A DNA stretch of 64,000 bases from Reticulitermes lucifugus (Eukaryota > Arthropoda > Insecta > Blattodea > Rhinotermitidae). The notes under the pieces are model-generated. The model ran no database searches, was not told where the DNA came from, and saw only the letters and a program-made list of their open reading frames with translations. The DNA lies in contig JAKCWW010000408.1 of NCBI GenBank assembly GCA_026260175.1, positions 35,366 to 99,365 on the forward strand, read 5' to 3'. Numbering within the stretch: the stretch's first letter is position 1; every line of letters begins with the position of its first letter. Position numbers and translations under genes: made by a program. Positions 46,652 through 56,725 of the stretch are shown one piece after another.

Positions 46652-47087
46652 GAAATAGTAGTCTGATCTTATATGTCTACTAATTTGCTTAAGCAGGTAA
46701 AGATGGCAAAAGACATATAAGTACAGAATTTTTACTGAGGAAATAAACACACGGGACATTACAGGCTAATTAAAATTTATGCTGAATAAACCTGCATAAG
46801 TTTTGAAAAGCAACGTGGATAGAACTGGCCCAAGGTGAAAAAACTCTCATATTAGGTAAGAGAAGATCTCATTAACATTTGCTTTCTGTCGACTCCCCAG
46901 AGAATTCTTTGAATTTCAGATGAGATATGTAATTAGTTTTATGTTAAAAGTATGCATCCCTGTACGGTGGACAGTTAACAAGCCTCGAGTAAATAAGAGT
47001 CACAATACTTAGAAGGGAAAATTTAAAAAGATTGGTCCTTGGGTGATGTATTCGTAGGTGATATAATATAGAACCTGCGGGGGTTTA
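46652..47087. other. No recognised feature
   Basis: Nothing identified up to the mariner derivative. Confidence 0.3.
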
Positions 47088-47089
47088 TA

Positions 47090-47518
47090 TTAAATAACGA
47101 GCCTGGTTTCAAAGAAGTGCTTTATTAATAAAATTAACATATCTACATGTTGTTCCCTTTCAAAGTAATTTTCACTGCACGCTACACACTGTTCTGTATG
47201 GGCCTTCATGTCCTCGAAACTTCCCTAAAGTCGTTTTGTATGAGTGCTATAAAGAAACTTTGTCGTTTTCTCCATTCACGTCACGTAACAAACTGAAGGT
47301 TTCCATGACAGTCTTCTCAATTTCACAAAAACAATTGATGTTTATTTTTGCCTCATTTGTTTATCAAGGATATTCGGGGCAACTACTTGTCACTACGTGA
47401 ACGTAACGGAGAGTGGTTTGGGAAGCGACGGTGGAAATGTTCAGCGATAACTAGTATACATTTACTATTGTGATCAACGATCGAGGTCACGAGCTGCGCG
47501 CACAGTCTCGTTATTTAT
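47090..47518 (-). mobile_element. Internally deleted mariner element
   Basis: TTAAATAACGAG (47090-47101) and CTCGTTATTTAT (47507-47518) form inverted ends flanked on both sides by TA, the mariner target. On minus, the sequence begins with a damaged N-terminal domain (CFCEIEKTVMETFSLLRDV, resembling KFCFKLGKTATETFSMLQEVYG) and then jumps to the C-terminal end (DMKAHTEQCVACSENYFERE). The catalytic DDD core between them is missing. About 430 bp long, so a non-autonomous deletion derivative. It belongs to a different mariner lineage from the relic at 24.2 kb, as the N-termini differ. Confidence 0.75.
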
Positions 47519-47688
47519 TAGTCACACTTCGTATTATTTATTGTTCAAATTTATTGTTCCACAACTTTGTAGATATCGAAAACAGAACCACAGAGAATAT
47601 TAAGGAATAAATTCAAATATATGTCTAGCTGTAGGCCATAATTCTACGCACGTCACTGATGAGCAAAAAACAAGTGGATTTGGGCTCT

Positions 47689-48248
47689 GATTATGAGAAT
47701 GTGAACTGGACTCAAGTGGCTCAGAATATAATCCAGTTGTGTGGTTTCCCTGATTATGAGAATGTGAACCGGAATCAAGAGGCTCAGAATATAATCCAGT
47801 TTGTGGTTTCCCTGATTATGAGAATGTGAACCGGAATCAAGTGGCTCAGAATATAATCCAGTTTGTGGTTTCCCTGATTATGAGAATGTGAACCGGAATC
47901 AAGTGGCTCAGAATATAATCCAGTTTGTGTTTTCCCTGATTATGAGAAAGTGAATCGGAATCAAGTGGCTCAGAATATAATCCAGTTTGTGATTTCCCTG
48001 ATTATGAGAATGTGAACCGGAATCAAGTGGCTCAGAATATAATCCAGTTTGTGGTTTCCCTGATTATGAGAATGTGAACCGGAATCAAGTGGGTCAGAAT
48101 ATAATCCAGTTTGTGGTTTCCCTGATTATGAGAATGTAAACCGGAATCAAGTGGCTCAGAATATAATCCAGTTGTGTGGTTTCCCTGATTATGAGAATGT
48201 AAACCGGAATCAAGTGGCTCAGAATATAATCCAGTTGTGTGGTTTCCC
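47689..48248. repeat. Tandem array, 9 units of 62-63 bp
   Basis: Unit: GATTATGAGAATGTGAACCG, GAATCAAGTGGCTCAGAATA and TAATCCAGTTTGTGGTTTCC. The first and the last two units carry GTTGTGTGG (63 bp) where the inner units have GTTTGTGG (62 bp), so edge units share a variant. Identity between units is high. A repetitive minus frame (48032-48265) is an artefact. Confidence 0.95.
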
Positions 48249-48611
48249 AAACCTTTGCCTTCCATAACACTACAGAATTTCTTAAGTAGTTGAATAACTA
48301 GACTCTCGGTTTTTTAAAGGAACATCCTGTAGCAAGGATTTCTTGTTATTTTAAGAGTTGGCACAATCTTGCTTAACAGGATATTCAGGTGGTTGACTTT
48401 TAGGTGTGTATTTTTCTAGAAATAAAGTACAGTACCTCCTATTGAATGTAAAAAATCCGCAATAGATAAGTTCAACTGAAGGTTTCTACACATGTAACGA
48501 CAGCTGCAGTCCCTCTAGCCTGTTTCCTCTCATGATAATGCGAACAATGTATACATTATTTTCGCACAAAAACTTTAGAAATGTGTACCTCTTTGTGCAA
48601 GGGCGTCAGAA
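48249..48611. other. No recognised feature
   Basis: Nothing identified. Confidence 0.3.
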
Positions 48612-48690
48612 GAAACTAACTCAATGGAACGCAGCCTTTTCTGAAATGTCCATAGTTAATCAGTACGTCAAGAAATTTCACGTTTTTGCT
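48612..48690 (-). repeat. Non-LTR 3' UTR fragment
   Basis: CTAACTCAATGGAACGCAGC and AGTACGTCAAGAAATTTCAC are collinear with the tail of the MNLRVP-type element at 42503-42570. The coding part is absent. Confidence 0.45.
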
Positions 48691-49560
48691 TAAACTTGAA
48701 ATGTCTTTATTGTGTTAAGAAGACCCTACCACTAGACTCTCCATTGAGATGCATTAACCCTTTAAAAAGTCGAGTGGTTACTAAATATACCATCAAGTTT
48801 CATATTAAAACCCTCCATTCTGCCCACAATATTTTTCTCGTACGATTTCCACAAGCGGAGGTTACTTTCCAGCACACAAATTGACGGGTTTATGTAATGG
48901 AGGCGGAGTGTGTTTACTGTGCGGTACGAACTGAATCTTTAACTAGGCCTGTAACTAAGGTTGGATTTAGTCTTTAAAGTCTCATATCCTGTAATCCAAT
49001 AACATTATCGCAATTTTTTGATATAGTGCCGGTTCTAACATTGCCTTCTCTTCTAACTCTAGGTTTCAAAAGCCATTTCTTCTTTTCAGGAACTTCAGTT
49101 CTAAAACTGTGCCAGTATTTATCATACGTGTCATGTATGTTGCATGTCCTCCTGAATTTAATGACACTAAAACTTAGGTTATGTGGTGCAAAGTAAAATG
49201 TACGCACCTCGATGTTCCGTTTGTAATTTTCTGTGTTCTTTTCTTAAACCCTCATTCATAGGTCCGAATATTCTTTTCGTTCAGCATCCCTAACAGAACC
49301 ATTATACTATACTCGGCTATGTCGTTCTTGTTGACAAATCAAATTCTGTAATGAAAAATACGTAAAGTTTATTTTATAAATACACTAACATAAACAGGAA
49401 CTGATTTCGATGAGATTTGTTCGTGCAGACAGCGAGAAAGGACAATCACTAAGTAGAATTTGTAATCCCCGAGAATTTCTGTTTATTTACGAAAATATGA
49501 TACATCACAAATTGTCAAGCCTGCGGTATTTTGGAATGGGAGGCCTTCTAGTCCGTTATA
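48691..49560. other. No recognised feature
   Basis: Frames of 62-77 codons with no known motif. Confidence 0.3.
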
Positions 49561-49940
49561 TGGGACACCTTGTATCAGGTAGATGGGACACCTTGTGTCC
49601 GGTAGATGAGACAGTTTGTAGTATGGTAGCTGGGACGCCTTGCAGTCCGGTAGATGGGACGCCTTGTAGTCCGGTAGATGGGACATCTTGTATCCGGTAG
49701 ATGAAACATCTTCTATCCGGTAGATGGAACAGTTTGTAGTACGGTAGATGGGACGCCTTGCAGTCCGGTAGATGGGACGCCTTGTGGTCCGGTAGATGGG
49801 ACACCTTGTACTCCGGTAGATGGGACACTTTGTAGTACGGTAGATGGGACGCCTTGCAGTCCGGTAGATGGGACGCCTTGTAGTCCGGTAGATGGGACAT
49901 CTTGTAGTCCGGTAGATGGGACACCTTTTAGTCCGGTAGT
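49561..49940. repeat. 24-bp tandem array with higher-order (4-unit) structure
   Basis: Sixteen units of 23-24 bp built on TGGGACGCCTTGTAGTCCGG plus TAGA. Unit variants recur in the order GTTTGTAGTA, CCTTGCAGTC, CCTTGTAGTC, then ATCTTG or ACCTTG, at least three times, so blocks of about 96 bp were duplicated. Because 24 is divisible by 3, both strands stay open in several frames (8-residue peptides such as STGLQGVP or SHLPDYKA); this is not evidence of a gene. Confidence 0.95.
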
Positions 49941-49944
49941 AGGA

Positions 49945-50005
49945 AACACCCCTTTGGTCGAATATACTGCCTCCATCTTCTTATACGCCGACAATAAAAC
50001 CACCA
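49945..50005 (-). repeat. Subfamily-2 hammerhead remnant
   Basis: Minus strand: GAAGATGGAGGCAGTATATT keeps the first half of the subfamily-2 unit. The second half is lost. It directly abuts the 24-bp array. Confidence 0.45.
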
Positions 50006-50487
50006 TACTTCTCCGAAATCTTTGTACATTACACGGAATCACAATTGTCTTGGGAACTTCAAATCTTGTATCTCAGTCACAAGATTGTGTGTTTAGTACG
50101 CAGGTCAAACTGTTCTATATATCGAAAGGCAGAAGTGCGAAATAAATAATGATACCGCACCCTGGGGATCGCAAACTTTCGAGTAATATGACTACCAAGT
50201 GTTGAACAGTGCTGAGCAACGCTATCTCTCTTTGGGGGAGAAAGAGAAGAAATCACAAGCGTTGGTTTTCAGCAATAAATCGGAGGTTTTATTTGAGAGG
50301 CGGTGATATCTTTGTACTGTGATATAAATGATTTATTTATTGATTAAATCTGTGTTTATTTTAACGTATTTCAACAACAGAGGCTTTATAGAATCAAATG
50401 AAAACGAGAAGGCCACAATGAGTATTACATAGTTAAGCTCAAGAATATATAAAGCTTCACTTCCTACACATCATTTAACACATGATG
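50006..50487. other. No recognised feature
   Basis: Nothing identified. Confidence 0.3.
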
Positions 50488-50904
50488 TCTCTGTTAGAAG
50501 TCGCCCTCGGTGGACTAGTGCTTAGCGTGCTCGCCACTCGCCACGGGTTCGATCCCGACCGAGGGCGATGTATTTTTAAGGGTGATAAAAATCCGGAGCA
50601 CCACTTCCTTCGGAGGGGAAGTAAAGCCGTCGGTCCCATGTCGTAGATTTATGGCATGAATAGAACTAGTAGTGTCCGTAAGCAAAATTCAAAATTCTCA
50701 CCCAAGTCTCCTGACTGCCTGTCAGATGCCTCTGGCAGTCTCATCAGGATCGAGCAAAAATTTGTGCGGTCAGTGAGCCGGTCACTCACTACAGAATGCA
50801 CACTTACCGACCAGGAAACCTTCGGGGATGAAATCCCAAAAGAAGGAGGCTTTGGCCCACCCCGGGCTGTAACGCCATGGAAGAAGAAGAAGTCTCTGAT
50901 AGAA
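50488..50904 (+). repeat. Complete tRNA-derived SINE with 13-bp target duplication
   Basis: The duplication GTCTCTG(T/A)TAGAA is at 50488-50500 and 50892-50904. Element 50501-50891: tRNA-like head with acceptor-type pairing (GTCGCCCTCGGT with ACCGAGGGCGA), A box TGGACTAGTGC, B box GGGTTCGATCCC. The body has ATAAAAATCCGGAGCACCAC, and the 3' end is CTGTAACGCCATGGAAGAAG with a (GAA)n tail. Near-complete and only slightly diverged, so relatively young. An 87-codon frame inside it is not a gene. Confidence 0.93.
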
Positions 50905-51496
50905 AAAGCGGCCTGTTAATTCCGAAGTGTGAATATAATTACTCTGTATTCTATGATTTATACGAAAACCAGACTAACTCTGGTTTTTAATTTCACAGCA
51001 GGTAGAACATGTTAATGACTAAGGTGCTTTGAGGAGTGAATAAGTACACTATCAGTTTAGCCGTGGAAATCTAACAATATTTAATAAGAATCAACGAATT
51101 AGCATGACTGTGCCACTTCCACCCTCTTCCACACTCTATCTGCCACCCGTCTTAATACAATCCTGTCATCACTTCGCGGTCTTTCAACCAGTCACTTCCC
51201 AGAAGACTCCCAAATTAAAGTTATTTATGCATTTCTCTTTCTGCAATTTGAGGTTCATATCGCTCCAAATGTAACAGCATTCTTAGTAATTAAAACAACA
51301 AATGCACTGGGGCGTAGACCCTCTCTACAATTTAAGCCCCTCCTGGCCCATTATCAAGAAATATCAATTAATCACAAGAGGAAGTTAGAAAGATACAATG
51401 TCGCACACATAATAAAATCAATTATACGTTTACAAATGTAAAATATAAAAGTGTAAAAGTGTATAATACAAAGATGGTCTATGCAGGAACAGAGGA
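50905..51496. other. No gene recognised
   Basis: A pyrimidine-rich patch (CCACTTCCACCCTCTTCCAC) lies at 51115-51150. No family assigned. Confidence 0.3.
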
Positions 51497-51731
51497 GAGG
51501 CGGAGGTATAGCTCTAAACTATTTGCAACCCGGTACTAGAAGAAGGTGAGTGGTCAGCATCAAGCTCCGGCTGCTTAACCCCCGGGGAGAGAACCTGTAC
51601 CCATTGTACAGGAGGCTGGATCGACCTTTGGACCGGTCTGGACGGCACGAAAAATCTCGTCCCACCGGGATTCGATCCCCGGACCTTCCAGCCCGTAACG
51701 AGTCGCTTTACAGACTAAGATAACCCGGCCG
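51497..51731 (-). repeat. tRNA-derived SINE
   Basis: On minus: GGCCGGGTTATCTTAGTCTG, AGCGACTCGTTACGGGCTGG, B box GGGGATCGAATCCCGG, CCAGCCTCCTGTACAATGGG, ending near GAGCTATACCTCCGCC. The 3' tail after this point is shortened. Same family as 4.8 and 62.9 kb. Confidence 0.8.
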
Positions 51732-52525
51732 AATAATGTAGAACAGAGAGCTCAAAATATAAAAAAGGTTACGATGGCCAAATGGAACATCTGTATCTGC
51801 TTTATATAATTAATCTCTTAGTTAACGGGGCTTTTGGTTTTCTAACCGTGTCGTTTCACACATAAAATAACACATTCAATCTTGAGATAACAATTTTGTC
51901 CAAACATATCTCAGTTAAAATTACGTTAAAACTTACACATATATCTGTGCTTGCATCCTTCATGACCAACTGTCCGAATTATATGTAAGACACTGATTGT
52001 ATATCTGCTGTGTTGTGCTTGTGGAAAGATTCATTGTGAAAATTGTAACCACACTCTTTCTACTGTTGACTTGTCTATATATACACCACAAAGCTTCTCG
52101 ATAATCTAAGTCGCATTTTGTGTTACCCTTCTTAGGGACAGATACTTTGATAAGCACTTTATTTCCAAACGGTCTTTCACAAGTGAGGAGGCAGCATTTC
52201 ACAAGCTTCCAAAATGAATGTGAAATAGAGTGCTTATATATATATATATATATATATAATTTTGGATGTAGGTGGTAGTTGTCTCTGTGATAGTAACATC
52301 CCGACATTCATGTAGAGATTCTGAGGAAAACCATGGAAGCTCTCGTTCAGGATAATCGGAAATACGTTTGATGTTAGAATTTGGTTTATTCTCATTACGT
52401 CGGGACAGTTACAGCTACACTGGCCTCCTTAGTCCACCGTATGCTATCAAGCCGCAGGAGTTATTTTACATGGGATATCATGGACAGCCCAAATATTGTC
52501 TGATTTAAACTTAATTAGAACTTAA
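51732..52525. other. No gene; (TA)n tract
   Basis: A TA run lies at 52236-52257. A 115-codon minus frame (51960-52307) runs through it and shows no known domain. Confidence 0.35.
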
Positions 52526-52771
52526 TGCTACCAACAAATGCACACAAGTATATTGAAATTAGTTTATATACAAAATGAAAACTGCTACATGTTTCGGCCA
52601 ACCATGTGGCCATCTTCAGGGATGTAAAATAAAATATATTTTATATCCCTGAAGGTGGCCACGTGGGTATTTTACATCCCTGAAGGTGGTCACATCGTTG
52701 GTCGAAACATGTAGCAGTTCATTGTGTATATAAACTAAATTCAATGTACTTGTGCGCATTTTCTGGTAACA
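52526..52771. repeat. Palindromic hammerhead-bearing element, subfamily 1
   Basis: Inverted arms of about 75 bp: GCTACCAACAAATGCACACA on the left against TGTGCGCATTTTCTGGTAAC on the right, with TTAGTTTATATACA-type inner arms. Each arm carries a hammerhead-like unit. The centre has an extra direct partial copy of ATTTTACATCCCTGAAGGTG (52650-52690). Confidence 0.75.
52582..52624 (-). ncRNA. Candidate hammerhead ribozyme, subfamily 1
   Basis: Minus strand: core 1 CTGAAGA (52619-52613), extra T, stem II GGCC..GGCC around ACATGGTT, core 2 GAAA, stem III ACATGT, then A and GCAG. All core positions are intact. Stem I is poor, with only the first pair evident. The plus-strand partner at 52680-52717 has A9 changed to G (CTGAAGG). 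Confidence 0.6.
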
Positions 52772-52994
52772 TTATTGCATATATTTTTAAACTTATTCGA
52801 AGTTACGGAATAATAAGGCCTTACGGGGAATTATCTTACCCAGAGATTAATTTTCCTCCAGTTTTGCAAGAAACTCTTCCAGTAACTTTGCAAGTTTAAA
52901 CAGATGTGTTTACAGGGACGGAAATACCATGACGGTACGCCCCCCCCTCTTCCAATTATTTAGACTGTGATAGACACAAACAATAAATCACGCC

Positions 52995-53070
52995 TCACGA
53001 GGGTTTCGAAGCCGCGTCCCATCTGAACTGTGTACGTCATTAGCCACTGGGACACTTGCATTGTTCAAAT
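52995..53070 (-). repeat. tRNA-like SINE head
   Basis: Minus strand: A-box-like CCAGTGGCTAATGACGTAC and B-box-like GCGGCTTCGAAACCC. No body or tail assigned. Confidence 0.45.
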
Positions 53071-53519
53071 TCATATAAGAATAACGTTAGGAAAGCACGG
53101 GAGCACTAATTGGAGTCACCAGTGTGCCAGGTGAGGACTCGGGCTCAAATGTATTTAAAATGTTGCGAACCGTAAGAATTTTCGAAAATCCGTATTAAAA
53201 TATTCATGTACTTTTTCCGAGTCTGTTTCCAGCTTTCTTGTAATATTTTTGTACACATTGTTTCGACGTTCAGGCGCAGACCGAATTTTCTTAATTTGTT
53301 TTTATGCAGAGATGAGGCTACTTCTTGTCAGATCAACCTTAGGAAACACAGTTTGGAACAAATTGTACAAGCAGAAAACAATAAATAACCAATATAGTCT
53401 TCTCGGGCGCACAGCCGCGTCAACTCGTTTGAATACAACGTTCCCAATCACACTACGTTAACCAATCACACTATTTAATGTCCAGTTTCTCCTTAGATTC
53501 AGTTCTTCTAGGATGTAAC
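53071..53519. other. No recognised feature
   Basis: Plus frames at 53206-53461 overlap in two phases and match nothing known. Confidence 0.3.
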
Positions 53520-53605
53520 AATGCGTCGCTGTGTAAGTGGCTCGCGACGCTTCAAGAACGTCGGGACCCAGTGACACATGCCAGAAGACCGGAATCTTCA
53601 ACTAC
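53520..53605 (+). repeat. Subfamily-2 flank fragment
   Basis: AAGAACGTCGGGACCCAGTG followed by GACACATGCCAGAAGACCGG is collinear with the right arm of the palindrome at 11.9-12.0 kb. No ribozyme core. Confidence 0.45.
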
Positions 53606-53798
53606 ATCGCTGTGAAGACCTCAAAACCGCTCAACTCCTTCTCTGCCTTCTGTTTTAGCAATAAATACTTTCTGTTTCTTAACGATAATTATATTATTTT
53701 TCCCCTCTCTATTAAAAAGATCTGACTTTTTTTAAATTTATATCAAGTTTCCGTGTAATCCATGTTCAAATTCAGGCAGGTTCTACTATTACGTATAT

Positions 53799-54102
53799 TT
53801 AATTATTTGGGGACCAGGATAGCATAATCGGTACAGCTATTCGCTGCGGGCTGGATGGTCCAGGGTTCGCACCCCCTGAGGGAGCAAGGCATTGTCTCCT
53901 CTCCATAACCTTCCAGACCGACCCGTCATCTGCATTGGGTATCGGTTTACTTTCCCTTGGGTTACGTGACCGGGTCGTGGGGTTAACCAACCACTCCCAT
54001 CCAGCGCCTTGGTTAAGAATGTGTAGGGCTAAACTCCATTCCTCTCACTCGTGCCTTCATGGCATGTTATAGGGTGGACTTTACCTTTATCGTTAATTAT
54101 TT
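53799..54102 (+). repeat. tRNA-derived SINE with 10-bp target duplication
   Basis: TTAATTATTT flanks the element (53799-53808, 54093-54102). Head: GGGACCAGGATAGCATAATC, with a B box GGGTTCGCACCC. The body and 3' end (CTTCATGGCATGTTATAGGG, TGGACTTTACCTTTA) match the family consensus best of all copies. Confidence 0.9.
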
Positions 54103-54272
54103 ATAATTTTGCACGCAGATTGGCACAGATATCTTACAGATATAGGCATGAAGTTTGCATAGAAATTAGTAAGATCATTAATACTGAGATCCGATAATTT
54201 ATAGACTTTACATCGTTTAAAGATAAGGAAACATAAAATGCTTCTTATTCAGAAGGAGAGCTGATGTTACGT

Positions 54273-54569
54273 TCAGCAGTTAGGCTGAGTTGAATTCTTA
54301 CTTTTTCTGTATGCAGCATGGTGGGAGGGAACGTGTGTATAGGACTGCACAAAATTATAGGTTGCAGCGGATTTTGGTTCACGATGGACCAGAGTATCGG
54401 CCCTATCGACAGCCATTATTGCATAGTTTAAGACTTCCCTGAGGCCATGTATTAGTCTAATTGATCTATTAACATAGTCACGACGCAGAAAATAACAGCT
54501 GGCTTCATGTTGACAAAGCCAAAGACCACCATAGGCTAAATTACGTCTGCTGTTCAAACAAAACAGCAA
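54273..54569 (-). CDS. Unrecognised 98-codon ORF (doubtful)
   Basis: Starts with M at 54569 and ends at a stop at 54273. Composition is balanced (Y, H, R, N), unlike the AT-driven frames around it, with segments such as AYGGLWLCQHEASCYF and RSIRLIHGLREVLNYAI. No signal peptide, membrane segment or motif that I can name, no flanking repeats, and no splice structure that I could establish. It could be an exon fragment, an old transposon piece, or chance. I give no function. Confidence 0.15.
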   Translation of the reverse strand: MLFCLNSRRNLAYGGLWLCQHEASCYFLRRDYVNRSIRLIHGLREVLNYAIMAVDRADTLVHREPKSAATYNFVQSYTHVPSHHAAYRKSKNSTQPNC

Positions 54570-55219
54570 AGCTATTAAATTTATGAAAGGGAAAGGGAAG
54601 CTGTAATGAAATCAGGACAGATGGTCATTTGCATGGAGACTTAGCGGCTTTATCACAGAAGTGGGGGTGTTAATGAGTGTTGAACAGGTGTGGATGTTTT
54701 TGTTGCGATATCGTATGTAGCAGATATATTTATCCCGTGTCCTGAAAGAAGATGCAGTAGAAGAAAGGAGTAATTCATGTGTGGCGCGTTTTTTGCCTGT
54801 TTTTGATCTGGACACAAATCAACCTTTTCACAAAAGTGATTTGTCATGAATAAAGGAGCCTACGTAGGTCTACTGTAACTCACGCTTACCAGATGAGATC
54901 ATGCGCTTTTGCTTTTTTTTTATTTATTTTTTTGGCACATGCAAGTTTCTTTGTTTTCAGCACCTCTGTCAGGTGGACCTTGGACAGTGTGCGCCTTGAA
55001 CGAATCATGCCTAACGTTCGTTGAATTCTGAATTTCACAGTTCGCTATGAAAGCCAGGCAACATTTCTGTCTTCGGCTATTCACATTCACAATGAAGTGA
55101 AGATACTCCGCTATGTTACTACATAGTCCTCTGTAATTAACATGTGCCTATGCTAGTTCAGAGTTTCTCACAGCAGCACCTGGGAAAGTTACCTTATTCT
55201 GTTATGTGCTACCTTGTAT
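54570..55219. other. No recognised feature; T-rich tract
   Basis: A T-rich run lies at 54908-54933. Two overlapping minus frames (54612-54847) are unassigned. Confidence 0.3.
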
Positions 55220-55350
55220 TCTGGTAAATATTTACCGACGTTTCAGAGGAATTTGTTGCCTGTATCTTCTACCAAGCAACGTCAGTAAACTTATACCAGA
55301 CTACTTGGAGTCACATCCAAAAAGACAGTAATTGTCAACATGGTTTTAAG
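55220..55350 (-). repeat. Hammerhead-like repeat, subfamily 2 (first core lost)
   Basis: Minus strand: GAAGATACAGGCAACAAATT, CCTCTGAAAC, GTCGGTAAA. The second core and GTC cleavage triplet are intact, but the CTG of the first core is gone. The flank ACTACTTGGAGTCACATCC and AAAAAGACAGTAATTG is the family flank. Confidence 0.55.
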
Positions 55351-55737
55351 TCGGAAAGATATGTTATAGTAATTTAGATCCTGTAGAACAGACGCTAAAA
55401 TCACCTTAAAAATTAGTGTAAGGTTAGGCCCGTAAAAGATTATATCAACTTCAAAGATTCTATAGTGTCGAGTGAGATAAGGCGATCAAGAATGGCGAGT
55501 CATTTGGCAGGTGGTATTATCAAAGGCCTACCTGAAGCCACTAATCCAAATTTTTTCTTCGTGTGACTGACGAAATGTTTGAAGTTTCATAGGCAGTAAA
55601 TGATCTGGGACACTACCTGAATACAAATCATGAGTGTCACTGCAACACCATACTTCTGGCGGTGGAGCATCTTCAGTTTATTGTGTACAACACTTATTAC
55701 GAGTAAATTAAACATTTGCATTAGGCGTATCATACGT
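55351..55737. other. No recognised feature
   Basis: Nothing identified. Confidence 0.3.
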
Positions 55738-56027
55738 CGGAATTGGGATAACGTAGTCGATAGTGACTAGGTGACGGGCTAGACGCCCGAGGAATTGTGG
55801 CTCGATTTTCAGCAGAGGCAAGAGAGATTTCTCCAAGGATAGACCGGATCTGGGGCCTAACTAGCCTCCTACTCAGTGGGAGCTGGGAGTTCTTTCCCGA
55901 AGGTAAAGCGGCATGGGCGTGAAGATCACTCACCTCTCTCTGGTGCTGAGGTTAAGGATAAGTAGAGCTGTAATTCCACTTTACCACATAACTTCATGGC
56001 GCGCACAAGGGAAACTACATTTACCTG
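55738..56027 (+). repeat. tRNA-derived SINE
   Basis: GGAATTGGGATAACGTAGTC head, B box diverged (GTGGCTCGATTTTCAG), then AGACCGGATCTGGGGCC, TAGCCTCCTACTCAGTGGGA, GGTAAAGCGGCATGG, TGCTGAGGTTAAGG and an end in CTACATTTACCTG. Confidence 0.75.
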
Positions 56028-56559
56028 CATTGCTTCATGAAATATGAGCTTCATAGTAGTTTCAATGTAGCATGATGCACTTGTAAGTACAATATGTACA
56101 TTACATTATAATACCCTTATTTGGGTGAGTGAGTGAGTGAGTGAGAGACTCACACACTGCTTGCCATGGCAACCATTGTTATCGGGTTGTGTTCTCTGTG
56201 AGGTGTGCGCTGTTTGCCAAGAAGCAATTTTTGTAACTGAGACAGGTGTGATCATGGTGAGGTATGTGTTGAGGCTGAAGTAAGAGTTGAGCAACGAGCA
56301 TTTAAAGCAAAGTAGTACAACCAGATGGCATCACTCCGATAGATGATTTAAAGGTCTGGGTCGGTGTGCAAATAAAGGAGCGATGAAAGAAGGCGTGGAG
56401 TAATATGGCAGCCTGTCACACTGGTGTTTGTCGATCACAGCGTGGCTCACTGTGAGGTAAGAGCTGAGGTCTAGGAAACAGTTGAGCATCGGACATATAT
56501 TAGGACACTATGTTCTCTGTGAGGTGCGAGCAGACAGGCTGTGAATCGTCCGATCTCCT
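56028..56559. other. No gene; (GAGT)n and loose GTGAGGT repeats
   Basis: (GTGA)5 lies at 56125-56144. CTCTGTGAGGTGTGCGC and CACTGTGAGGTAAGAGC, plus CTCTGTGAGGTGCGAGC, recur at 56195, 56447 and 56516, a weak dispersed local repeat of unknown nature. Confidence 0.4.
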
Positions 56560-56725
56560 ATTCAGTTATTACTTGGGGCTCTTCTAACGGGACATAGCTT
56601 CCGGGAAGAGAAGCTGACCACTTACCTCAAACTTGGCCGAAGTTAAAATTGCGTGGAGCTGTCCTCCACTCCCATATTTCATCATGCCGTAGTACCTAAT
56701 TAAACACAGGGACAACTGTAATAAT
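56560..56725 (+). repeat. SINE 3' part, variant tail
   Basis: ACTTGGCCGAAGTTAAAATT, GTGGAGCTGTCCTCCACTC, ATCATGCCGTAGTACC and TAATTAAACACAGGGACAAC match the variant SINE tail. Confidence 0.6.

Noticed and set aside
49483-50042. Repetitive proteins with 8-residue repeats (STGLQGVP, SHLPDYKA)
   Set aside because: A 24-bp tandem array stays open in several frames on both strands; no start context, flanking coding sequence or domain.
50501-50575. Functional tRNA gene
   Set aside because: Good A and B boxes, but the head is continuous with a SINE body, has a target duplication and lacks a proper anticodon arm.
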